DNA of 64,000 bases from assembly GCA_963667815.1 (NCBI GenBank), contig OY764021.1. One strand, written 5' to 3'. The DNA comes from Saccharicrinis sp963667815. Its GTDB lineage: Bacteria > Bacteroidota > Bacteroidia > Bacteroidales > Marinilabiliaceae. Shown in pieces: positions 53,983 to 61,229 of this stretch (position 1 is the first letter of the stretch; each line of letters starts with the position of its first letter). A program made the translations under genes and the position numbers. The notes beneath the pieces were generated by a model that searched no databases, was not told the origin of the DNA, and saw nothing but the letters and a program-made list of their open reading frames with translations.

Positions 53983-54810
53983 ATGCAATACGATCCGATC
54001 AAAAAAAGCTTGGGAAAGGTATTTAACCGAACCCCTTTCTTAAGAGTACTATTTTATAAACTACTTGATTTATTACTACTCAGAGCATGGCATATTCGTA
54101 AAGAAATTAAACTGTGGTCAAAAAAAGTTGGAAACGACATCAATGTTTTAGATGCTGGTTCCGGATTTGGTCAATATGTATATTTCTTATCATCGCTAAA
54201 TAAAGAGTGGAATATTACAGGCTTAGATGTAAAAATGGAACAGATTGAGGATTGTAATCAATTTTTTACCAAATTAAAACGTGACGAAAAAGTTCGCTTT
54301 GAATATGCTGATTTAACAAAATTTGAAGAAGAAGATAAATATGATCTGGTTATTTCTGTTGATGTAATGGAACACATAGAAGATGATGAAGGCGTATTTA
54401 AAAACATTCATAATTCAATGATCAGCGGAGGTTTGATGATTATCTCCACCCCTAGTGATCAGGGAGGTTCTGATGCTCACCATCATGAAGTAGAACACGA
54501 AGATGGAGTAACCGGATTTATTGATGAACACGTTAGGGATGGTTATAATATTCAGGAAATTAAACAAAAGTTGCAAAAAGCAGGTTTTAAAAATGTTGTA
54601 GCTCAATATACTTATGGATGGCCCGGTAAAATTTCATGGAAACTATCTATGAAAATCCCAATCATGATGCTTAACCTATCAAAAGTATTTTTCATTATTT
54701 TACCTGTTTATTATATCATTACATTCCCTATTTCGTTTATTCTTAATTTTATAGATGTAAAAATAAAACATAAAACAGGGACTGGATTATTAGTAAAAGC
54801 CATAAAATAA
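53983..54810 (+). CDS. Class I SAM-dependent methyltransferase
   Basis: A 275-residue methyltransferase. Motif I is VLDAGSGFGQ (residues 55-64), followed by ITGLDVKMEQIEDCN (motif II) and YDLVISVDVMEHIEDDEG (post-motif). SGGLMIISTPSDQ fits motif IV. The C-terminus has a membrane-like hydrophobic stretch (about residues 225-255), so it may attach to the inner membrane. The position between rbfA and a LolE-like permease is one I recall from other Bacteroidota. The substrate is unknown. Confidence 0.85.
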   Translation: MQYDPIKKSLGKVFNRTPFLRVLFYKLLDLLLLRAWHIRKEIKLWSKKVGNDINVLDAGSGFGQYVYFLSSLNKEWNITGLDVKMEQIEDCNQFFTKLKRDEKVRFEYADLTKFEEEDKYDLVISVDVMEHIEDDEGVFKNIHNSMISGGLMIISTPSDQGGSDAHHHEVEHEDGVTGFIDEHVRDGYNIQEIKQKLQKAGFKNVVAQYTYGWPGKISWKLSMKIPIMMLNLSKVFFIILPVYYIITFPISFILNFIDVKIKHKTGTGLLVKAIK

Positions 54811-54822
54811 TTATTCTCTTAT

Positions 54823-56055
54823 ATGAAGCTTATTATTGAAATAGCATTAAAATTCTTATTTGGAAAAAAATCAAAAGGTATTATTAATGTAATTTCTACT
54901 ATTTCAATAATTGGCGTTTCTGTAGGAACAATAGCTTTATTGGTTATCCTTTCTGTTTTTAACGGACTTCATGGATTAATTGGAAATTTATATGGATCCT
55001 TTGATCCTGCCATAAAGGTAACTGCTGTTGAAGGCAAATTCTTTTCTACAGACTCTCTTAAAATTAAAGATATTGAAGAACTGGAGGGTGTTATAAAAGT
55101 GAGTCCGGTTATTGAAGATAACGCTCTATTAAAGTATAACAACAGACAAGTTACTGCAATGGTAATGGGCGTTGATTCTACATTTACTGATGTTACACAA
55201 CTTGATTCGATTATTGTTGAAGGGAAGTTTAACCTTAGGGATAAACAAGGATTTGGTGGTGCTATAGGTTATGTTTTAGCCGATCAGTTGAATGTTCGGG
55301 TTGCATTCTTAACTCCCCTATTAATTTATGTACCACAGCGCAACAAAAAAATAAATTTAACCCGTCCAAACGAAGCTTTTAATACGCATTATATACATCC
55401 CAAAGGGATATTCCTGGTTAAACAAATGGAATACGATTCAAAGTATCTTTTGGTAGATATAGACCTGGTTCGTAAACTTTTTGTTTATAAAGATAGCGAA
55501 GTAACTTCTCTTGCCATTGGGCTAAAAGAGGGTACTAATACAGCCCAAATTCAACAAAAGATAGAAAGTATATTAGGCTCAGGACTGAAGGTTGAAAACA
55601 GACATCAGCAGCATGCAAGTTTTTATAAGATGATGAGAGTAGAAAGGATAATGGCATACCTGATTCTTTGCTTTATACTCATCATTGCTACTTTCAACTT
55701 AATTGGTACCATGTCGATGCTAATATTTGATAAAAAAGAAGGTATCCAAATATTAAAAAGCATTGGTGCCAATAAAAGAATGGTAACCCGAATTTTTTTG
55801 GTTGAAGGATGGTTAATTTCATTAATCGGAGTGATTGCCGGACTTTTTATAGGCATAGTATTGGTATTACTACAACAACATTTTGGACTAATTAAGTTCA
55901 GCGGAGGTAGTAACTTTGTTGTTGACGCTTACCCCGTTGCTCTTGAAATTCCAGATATTTTTTATTCTTTAATTACAGTTACTTTCATTGGATTTTTTGC
56001 CGCATTATATCCTGTAAAAATTATTGTTGGCAAATATTTTAACGAAAATTACTAA
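54823..56055 (+). CDS. FtsX/LolE-like ABC transporter permease
   Basis: A 410-residue permease of the LolC/E-MacB family. Four membrane helices are visible, at about residues 22-45, 275-300, 320-350 and 372-395. A large periplasmic domain lies between the first and second. Motifs include KGIINVISTISIIGVSVGTI near the N-terminus and IFDKKEGIQILKSIGANKRM. It could extract lipoproteins (LolE-like) or play another mechanotransmission role; no ATPase gene is adjacent, so the partner must be elsewhere. It lies 12 bases after the methyltransferase. Confidence 0.88.
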   Translation: MKLIIEIALKFLFGKKSKGIINVISTISIIGVSVGTIALLVILSVFNGLHGLIGNLYGSFDPAIKVTAVEGKFFSTDSLKIKDIEELEGVIKVSPVIEDNALLKYNNRQVTAMVMGVDSTFTDVTQLDSIIVEGKFNLRDKQGFGGAIGYVLADQLNVRVAFLTPLLIYVPQRNKKINLTRPNEAFNTHYIHPKGIFLVKQMEYDSKYLLVDIDLVRKLFVYKDSEVTSLAIGLKEGTNTAQIQQKIESILGSGLKVENRHQQHASFYKMMRVERIMAYLILCFILIIATFNLIGTMSMLIFDKKEGIQILKSIGANKRMVTRIFLVEGWLISLIGVIAGLFIGIVLVLLQQHFGLIKFSGGSNFVVDAYPVALEIPDIFYSLITVTFIGFFAALYPVKIIVGKYFNENY

Positions 56056-56075
56056 TCCAGTAAGGTTAGTTTTAT

Positions 56076-56083
56076 TAATTTTG
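56076..56083 (+). promoter_or_regulatory. Possible -7 box before the STAS-like gene
   Basis: TAATTTTG matches TAnnTTTG, about 34 bases before the ATG at 56117. No -33 partner was found. Confidence 0.4.
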
Positions 56084-56116
56084 TTCGTTCGCTTTTAACA
56101 CAACAAGATTTAATAA

Positions 56117-56551
56117 ATGGAAATTAAATTTCAAATCATACCTGAACAAAACTTAATAGTCCATAAACTAACCGGAGATTTTGACATTGATTGTTACACT
56201 CAATACTCAAAAACACTTGTTCAGTATCCGGAATGGAATACCGTAGATAAAATGCTTTCAGACATACGCGGCTTGAACACGAACAATGTACCCAAATGTC
56301 TTGATGTAATGGCAAAACTAAGACGAGAAGTATATAAACGAGATTACATCAATGTTTTACTTGTAGATACTCCCATTTCTACTGCACATTCACATATTTA
56401 CAAAACCAGTTTACAATCTGACAAGTTCCGATATAAGTATTGCTCCACCTTGCAACATGCTTTAGCCACTTTAGATATTGATATGTCGGAGAAACAAGCT
56501 GAAGAACATCTGTTAAGTCTGGAAAATGAATTTGTTTTTTCAGAAAAATGA
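56117..56551 (+). CDS. Conserved hypothetical protein, SpoIIAA/STAS-like
   Basis: A 144-residue cytoplasmic protein that I do not recognise with certainty. The start MEIKFQIIPEQNLIVHKLTG and the block LSDIRGLNTNNV resemble SpoIIAA-like (STAS-type) proteins, which often have an N-terminal beta-hairpin and central helix. The C-terminus (SEKQAEEHLLSLENE) is acidic and helical. It has its own possible promoter and its 3' end overlaps the convergent ogt gene by 12 bases. Confidence 0.6.
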   Translation: MEIKFQIIPEQNLIVHKLTGDFDIDCYTQYSKTLVQYPEWNTVDKMLSDIRGLNTNNVPKCLDVMAKLRREVYKRDYINVLLVDTPISTAHSHIYKTSLQSDKFRYKYCSTLQHALATLDIDMSEKQAEEHLLSLENEFVFSEK

Positions 56552-57067
56552 CCCTTGTGTAACATTAGACTCTAAAGCCAGTAACTTTTTTTTTGCTTCT
56601 AATCCACCTGCATATCCAACCATCTTGCCATTTAATCCTACAATTCTATGACAAGGAATAATAATTGATATTGCATTTGCACCATTGGCTGAAGCAACAG
56701 CTCTTACTGCTTTTTCATTACCCAGTTTCCTGGATAAATCAAGATATGTTAGGCGTTGTCCAAAAGAAATCTTTTGTAACTCTTGCCAAACTTGTTGTTG
56801 GAATTCCGTTCCTACTAACTTTAATGGCAAATCAAATTGTGTTCGCTGTTTAGCAAAGTATTCATCGAGTTGTTTGATAGTCTCCTGAATTATTGGTGAA
56901 TCCCCATACTGAAATCCAGTTTTCAATCCCTCTTTTAGTCTTCGGTCTATCAAATCGCGTTTTTTACGATATCTCCAATCGCACAAACAAAGTTCATCCA
57001 TAAAAGAACCTACCAGCAAAACTCCTGCCGGCGAATGATATTCCTTAACTAAAATATTCTCTTCCAT
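56540..57067 (-). CDS. ogt: Methylated-DNA--protein-cysteine methyltransferase
   Basis: Suicide repair protein that moves O6-alkyl groups from guanine to its own cysteine. The active Cys139 lies in IIIPCHRIVG. The upstream FQQQVWQELQKISFGQRLTY and downstream VGYAGGLEAKKKLLALE are the usual blocks. Length is 175 residues, typical of Ogt/MGMT without the Ada regulatory domain. It is 2 bases downstream of dusB and is probably co-transcribed with it. Confidence 0.95.
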   Translation of the reverse strand: MEENILVKEYHSPAGVLLVGSFMDELCLCDWRYRKKRDLIDRRLKEGLKTGFQYGDSPIIQETIKQLDEYFAKQRTQFDLPLKLVGTEFQQQVWQELQKISFGQRLTYLDLSRKLGNEKAVRAVASANGANAISIIIPCHRIVGLNGKMVGYAGGLEAKKKLLALESNVTQGSFF

Positions 57068-57069
57068 TA

Positions 57070-58074
57070 TTAATCCATGGTTTCAACAATAGAAACACAA
57101 TCAGCATAGGTTTCTTTTATTTGATCCAGGCATTGATTCACCTCATCGGCAGTACTAGCACGAAGCATTTTAATTTTCAAATCGCGAAAATCACGCAATC
57201 CTTTAAATGTAATAGCCAAATGCCTTCTCATATGCAAAATTCCCCTTCGTTCACCAAGCCATTCAATACTATTATTTAAATGCTCTCTAATCATTTCAAC
57301 ATGCTCCGGAATTTTAGGTAATTCCAACAATTCTCCTGTATCCAAATAATGACGAACCTCTTTAAAGATCCATGGACGACCAATGGATGGCCTCCCGATC
57401 ATTAAGGCATCTACACCATATCTATCTAAATATAGTTTTGCTTTTTTAGGATTTGTTAAATCGCCATTACCAATAATGGGAATGTGCATACGCGCGTTAT
57501 TTTTCACTTCGCCAATTAAGGTCCAATCTGCCTCGCCATTATACATTTGGGCGCGAGTTCTTCCATGAATGGTTAATGCTTTTATACCTGTATCCTGAAG
57601 TTTTTCGGCTACATCAACAATAATCTTAGAACTTTCATCCCAGCCTAAACGAGTTTTAACAGTAACAGGTAATTTAACTGCATCCACAATTTTACTGGTC
57701 ATTTCAATCATTTTAGGAATATTCTGAAGCATACCTGAACCGGCTCCTTTTGTGGCTATTTTTTTTACCGGACAACCAAAGTTGATATCAATTAACTCAG
57801 GTTTGGCTTCTTCAGCAATCTTTGCGGCCTCAACCATCGCATCAATATCCTTTCCGTATAATTGTATCCCAACAGGACGTTCCTCTTCAAATATCTTAAG
57901 TTTACGCTGAGTTCTTTCAATACTACGAATTAAAGCATCAGCCGAAACAAATTCGGTATACATTAAATCCGCCCCGTATTTTTTACATAACAATCTGAAC
58001 GATGGATCTGTAACATCCTCCATAGGAGCTAATAAAAGAGGATTTTTTCTTAACTCTAAATTTCCAATCTTCAC
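57070..58074 (-). CDS. dusB: tRNA-dihydrouridine synthase (DusB-like)
   Basis: FMN enzyme that reduces uridines in tRNA D-loops. Seen are LLLAPMEDVTDPSFR, DINFGCPVKKIATKGAGSGM with the catalytic Cys101, VKTRLGW, LTIHGRTRAQMYNG and DALMIGRPSIGRPWIFKEV. Length is 334 residues, normal. The start is GTG at 58074, giving MKIGNLELRKNPL; the codon shares its G with the TAG of the TlpA-like gene, so the genes are coupled. Confidence 0.93.
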   Translation of the reverse strand: MKIGNLELRKNPLLLAPMEDVTDPSFRLLCKKYGADLMYTEFVSADALIRSIERTQRKLKIFEEERPVGIQLYGKDIDAMVEAAKIAEEAKPELIDINFGCPVKKIATKGAGSGMLQNIPKMIEMTSKIVDAVKLPVTVKTRLGWDESSKIIVDVAEKLQDTGIKALTIHGRTRAQMYNGEADWTLIGEVKNNARMHIPIIGNGDLTNPKKAKLYLDRYGVDALMIGRPSIGRPWIFKEVRHYLDTGELLELPKIPEHVEMIREHLNNSIEWLGERRGILHMRRHLAITFKGLRDFRDLKIKMLRASTADEVNQCLDQIKETYADCVSIVETMD

Positions 58075-58676
58075 TACTCAGCAATTAATTTGTCTAACAA
58101 AGTTTTAAACTTTTCACTATTCCAATCTGCAGCCCCATCTTTTTTAATTACAATCTCTCCTGTTTTTGAGATAATTATAGTATGAGGATATTGATTTGAG
58201 CTTAATACAGAGGGAGCCCTCTCCACCACCTTATATACAGGAACTTCGTAGTTTTTATTATTTACAAAATTCTCTATTTTTTCTTTGGCTTCATTACTCA
58301 ATAAAACAAAGGCAACATTATTTTTGTACTGCTGATAAAGTTGATCTATAGCAGAGAATTCAGCAACACAAGGTGGACACCATGTGGCCCAATAATTAAG
58401 AAAAACAACCTTTCCCTTTAAGTCGGCAAAAGAATTGATTTCGCCATCAAGATTTGAATATTTCCAATTATAGTCATTCTCATGCAATGTAACCTTATTG
58501 GCTTCTTCTTTGGGCGACGACATGGTATAGCGTATTACAAAAGAGCTAATAGGCAACCTGGTTGAAGGTATAATCAGTAAAATAAATAAAATAAGAAAAA
58601 GAAAGTCCAACACTATTCCTGCTTTGGTCTTTCTTTTAGTATATTTTTTCCATTGATCTTTAAAAAAAAACTTCAT
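58074..58676 (-). CDS. TlpA-like membrane-anchored thioredoxin
   Basis: A 200-residue thiol-disulfide oxidoreductase. One membrane helix lies at about residues 21-37, with a basic cytoplasmic N-terminus. The periplasmic domain has the active site NYWATWCPPC (Cys100, Cys103), and YPHTIIISKTGEIVIKKDG gives the cis-Pro region. It belongs to the TlpA/ResA type and probably acts on secreted thiols or cytochrome maturation. Its stop overlaps the dusB start by one base. Confidence 0.9.
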   Translation of the reverse strand: MKFFFKDQWKKYTKRKTKAGIVLDFLFLILFILLIIPSTRLPISSFVIRYTMSSPKEEANKVTLHENDYNWKYSNLDGEINSFADLKGKVVFLNYWATWCPPCVAEFSAIDQLYQQYKNNVAFVLLSNEAKEKIENFVNNKNYEVPVYKVVERAPSVLSSNQYPHTIIISKTGEIVIKKDGAADWNSEKFKTLLDKLIAE

Positions 58677-58696
58677 TGAACGTAATCTTTTTCTTT

Positions 58697-59353
58697 TTAC
58701 AATTTTCTAAAAGCTAAAGAAGCCGGCCATTTAATGCTTTTATAACACTTACCTGTATTGGTACATATTTGCATTGAAATAGTTTTGTATTCATTTAGTC
58801 CATCTACATTATTATAAAATTTTTGTGCATCAATGGTAAACTTATGTCCTGTACCTGGCATTAATGTTAATGGAAAATAATTTTGACCTCCAATATTTTT
58901 AATGGCAAATTCTCTTTTTAAAGAACCTTTATAAAATTGTATACTAGGTGCATTAAAAGTAATGTCGCGCTTAGTTTGATTGATGATAAAAACACGAAGT
59001 GCAAGATTTCCGTTGGATTTCACTTTATAATGACCTACTCTAAATATCACCAACTGTGGCATTATCTTTTGCAACCAACCTTTTCTTTTTGCTACATAAA
59101 AAATTAAGGTTACCAACAACATCACCCACAATGAATTTAAATTAAAATTCTGTGGTTTTTCATTAACTTCTGGCTGTTGTATTGGTTGTTCAGAATATTG
59201 AGAAACTGATTGATCAGAATAAACAGATTCACCTTGTTCCGAACCAGGGTTAGCAATACTACAAACTTGCATGGTTAATGCTAAACCCAACATTACATAA
59301 ATGATGATTCTATTCTTTTTTAGAAAATCCAAAAATCCTTTTAACTGTTGCAT
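58697..59353 (-). CDS. Two-helix membrane protein with C-terminal beta-rich domain
   Basis: Not recognised. The 218-residue product has a hydrophobic helix at about residues 13-32, then a short Gln/Ser/Pro/Glu-rich linker, a second helix at about 72-90, and a beta-rich domain (HYKVKSNGNLALRVFIINQ, KRDITFNAPSIQFYKG, MPGTGHKFTIDAQKFY) that suggests an Ig-like fold. It is 20 bases upstream of the TlpA-like gene and 6 bases downstream of the next unknown, so the three are one transcript. The fold call is inference. Confidence 0.7.
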   Translation of the reverse strand: MQQLKGFLDFLKKNRIIIYVMLGLALTMQVCSIANPGSEQGESVYSDQSVSQYSEQPIQQPEVNEKPQNFNLNSLWVMLLVTLIFYVAKRKGWLQKIMPQLVIFRVGHYKVKSNGNLALRVFIINQTKRDITFNAPSIQFYKGSLKREFAIKNIGGQNYFPLTLMPGTGHKFTIDAQKFYNNVDGLNEYKTISMQICTNTGKCYKSIKWPASLAFRKL

Positions 59354-59359
59354 AAATCG

Positions 59360-59770
59360 CTATTCTTTAGAATTTGTATATGCAGAAGCATCTTTAGGGA
59401 AAGGAATTAATCCTTGATAATTGATATAATACTCACCATCAACCACTGGTTTTGCCATTTCTTCTTCGGTGGTTCCATTTGCATTGGCAATACCTACACT
59501 GGCATACCAACATTCTGAATTATGCTTTTTACCTAACTCTTTAACTTGTTCAATAACATCCGGAAGAATAATTCCCATTTCAGGATAGTAGCCTGTTTTT
59601 ACCAATACCATGTGGAATTGGTCATCTTTTTTAGCAAGAATCTGAGGATTAACATCCAACTCTTTTCTTACATTTAAAACCTCGTAACCTTTATCTATTA
59701 AATCTTTATAAACTACCTTAATTCCAAGAAAATGTAACTCTTCCAGGTTCATAATTTTTCCCTCTGCCAT
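59360..59770 (-). CDS. Hypothetical protein resembling an inactive PD-(D/E)XK nuclease
   Basis: A 136-residue cytoplasmic protein, not recognised. The segment DLIDKGYEVLNVRKELDV followed by NPQILAKKDDQFHMVLVKTG has the shape of a PD-(D/E)XK nuclease core, but the expected acidic residues are Asn and Val, so it would be inactive. An alternative start six codons later (59752, MNLEELHFLG) is equally likely. An 8-bp inverted repeat lies just upstream. The fold is a guess from pattern; the gene is in the minus-strand operon with the TlpA-like thioredoxin. Confidence 0.65.
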   Translation of the reverse strand: MAEGKIMNLEELHFLGIKVVYKDLIDKGYEVLNVRKELDVNPQILAKKDDQFHMVLVKTGYYPEMGIILPDVIEQVKELGKKHNSECWYASVGIANANGTTEEEMAKPVVDGEYYINYQGLIPFPKDASAYTNSKE

Positions 59771-59772
59771 AT

Positions 59773-59798
59773 CATTTCAATATTTCAATTTTGAAATG
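59773..59798. promoter_or_regulatory. Inverted repeat upstream of the hypothetical gene
   Basis: CATTTCAA and TTGAAATG are perfect 8-bp arms separated by 10 bases; a further TTTCAA lies in the spacer. It sits directly before the hypothetical gene's first ATG, where it could be an operator or a leader hairpin. Confidence 0.3.
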
Positions 59799-59875
59799 GC
59801 AAAATTGGGAAAAATTGATGTAAATCTTCAATAGAATGAAAGATAATAAGTTAAAATAATGTTTAGATTAATAAG

Positions 59876-60589
59876 TTAATTTTCCAAATCGAAAATAAAT
59901 GTAGAATTAGGATATGCGGGTTTTATAAATTGATCTACCTCGGCTTTGATCTCATCAATCTTCTGCAGAAAATCTTCAGAAGGTTTGCCTCCAAATTTGC
60001 TAATCTGAAGGTGAATTTTAAAATGACGGTTTTTATGTTTCTGAACATTGTTGGCCGTTTCGTAAATCAATCGGTTGATATCGAATAACAATCGTTCTTC
60101 ATTCATATTACCAATTAAAAATGCAATTGCCGGATTTTTTACCGTTGTTTCTTTGGTTTCAATAGCATTACATGAGCTTTCTTCAAAATCAGGACTTGTA
60201 ACCTGGTAAAAAATATTGTCTTCAATGTTACTAAACTCCAATTTACCAATTGGAGCCAAAGTTTCTTTATTTACCAATTGAAAAAATACCAATCCCATAT
60301 GAAACAACTGATGATAACCTTTATAAAGAAAATAGGTTAACTCCTGCCCTTCTTGCATTGTAGTTACAAAGTCAGTTACAACAAAAGCTTCAGATTCATA
60401 CTGTCCCAACTGTTTTTTAACAAACTCATTAGTAAAAGCCTCCATTTTAATTTCAACCTCTTTACCAAAATTAGTACGAATCATCATTAAATTAGGCTCA
60501 ACTATTTCTTTGTTATTAATTTGTAACAATTTATGATTAGTATGTGCAATTAACTTTTTTAATACAACTGCCGACTCCAGATAATTCAT
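59876..60589 (-). CDS. Conserved hypothetical cytoplasmic protein
   Basis: A 237-residue protein with no signal peptide or membrane helix. The N-terminus MNYLESAVVLKKLIAHTNHK is helical. Other parts alternate (FVVTDFVTTMQEGQELTYFL, FLIGNMNEERLLFDINRLIY), without a motif I can name. Codon use looks like that of its neighbours, so it is a real gene. It is transcribed in the same direction as the genes to its left and is separated by a 105-base gap. Its role is unknown. Confidence 0.65.
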   Translation of the reverse strand: MNYLESAVVLKKLIAHTNHKLLQINNKEIVEPNLMMIRTNFGKEVEIKMEAFTNEFVKKQLGQYESEAFVVTDFVTTMQEGQELTYFLYKGYHQLFHMGLVFFQLVNKETLAPIGKLEFSNIEDNIFYQVTSPDFEESSCNAIETKETTVKNPAIAFLIGNMNEERLLFDINRLIYETANNVQKHKNRHFKIHLQISKFGGKPSEDFLQKIDEIKAEVDQFIKPAYPNSTFIFDLEN

Positions 60590-60794
60590 ATTTCCTTTTT
60601 TAAGATTGAATCATCAAAATTATTATTTTTTCAAACAACCTCATCCATTTTACACAAACTATTGCACTTTTATAAGCTTTTTTAAAACCTCACCCCTAAA
60701 TATTCATAAATACAAACAGTTTTTTATACCACATAACAAATCTGATATAACCATAAATTAAATGAATATATCTATGGTAAGAAAAAAAACAACA
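60590..60794. other. Intergenic DNA before the repeat array
   Basis: AT-rich spacer of 205 bases with no gene, no clear promoter and no strong hairpin that I could find. It leads into the GC-richer tandem array. Confidence 0.5.
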
Positions 60795-60807
60795 ATGGAA
60801 AACTTCA

Positions 60808-61064
60808 AAGTTAAAGAGGTAGAAGTATATGTTGCCATCCGGAAATCAATGTTACGGAGGTAGAACTGAATGTTACGGCACGGAAATGCATGTTACAAAG
60901 GTAAAAGTGCTTGTTACCGTCCCGAAATGCATGTTATGGAGGTAGAATTGAATGTTACCGTGCCAAAACCACATGTTACACACCCAAAATACCATGTTAC
61001 CATCCGCAAATGCATGTTACGCACCCAAAATCGAATATTACCGTTGTAACATGCAGTTTTGGGT
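60808..61064. repeat. Degenerate tandem array of 20/21-bp ATGTTAC units
   Basis: Eleven units beginning ATGTTAC or a one-base variant start at 60829, 60849, 60870, 60890, 60911, 60931, 60952, 60973, 60994, 61014 and 61035, so the period alternates between 20 and 21 bp (mean about 20.6). A weaker unit precedes them at 60808. Two main unit types occur: one ends near GGAGGTAGAA(C/T)TGA, the other near CC(C/G)(A/G/C)AAAT. The last 19 bases (GTAACATGC and TTTTGGGT) form an inverted copy. The array is richer in G+C than its surroundings and is not clearly coding. It ends about 165 bases before the ABC ATPase gene. Confidence 0.85.
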
Positions 61065-61202
61065 CAGGTTTATTCAAAATTGTTCAATAAACTCATTCTC
61101 TGGCATTAGGTATTTAAATTAGAGATTGTTTTTATTGAATCGACTCGATAAAACATACAATAATTGAAAGGTTTTGTACTATTTAGGCTTTGTAACTTTG
61201 TA

Positions 61203-61210
61203 TATCTTTG
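61203..61210 (+). promoter_or_regulatory. -7 box of the ABC ATPase promoter
   Basis: TATCTTTG matches TAnnTTTG; transcription would begin near 61217, 13 bases before the ATG at 61230. This argues against the in-frame TTG at 61164 as a start. A -33 element at the right distance was not found. Confidence 0.55.
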
Positions 61211-61229
61211 TTTCATAATAAAGATTACG

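Noticed and set aside
60808..61064. CRISPR array
   Set aside because: The units are about 20-21 bp with no distinct spacers, the repeats are too degenerate, and no cas gene is nearby.
61164..61229. TTG-initiated hydrophobic extension of the ABC ATPase
   Set aside because: The extension covers the TATCTTTG box and would add a membrane-like segment not expected for this soluble family.
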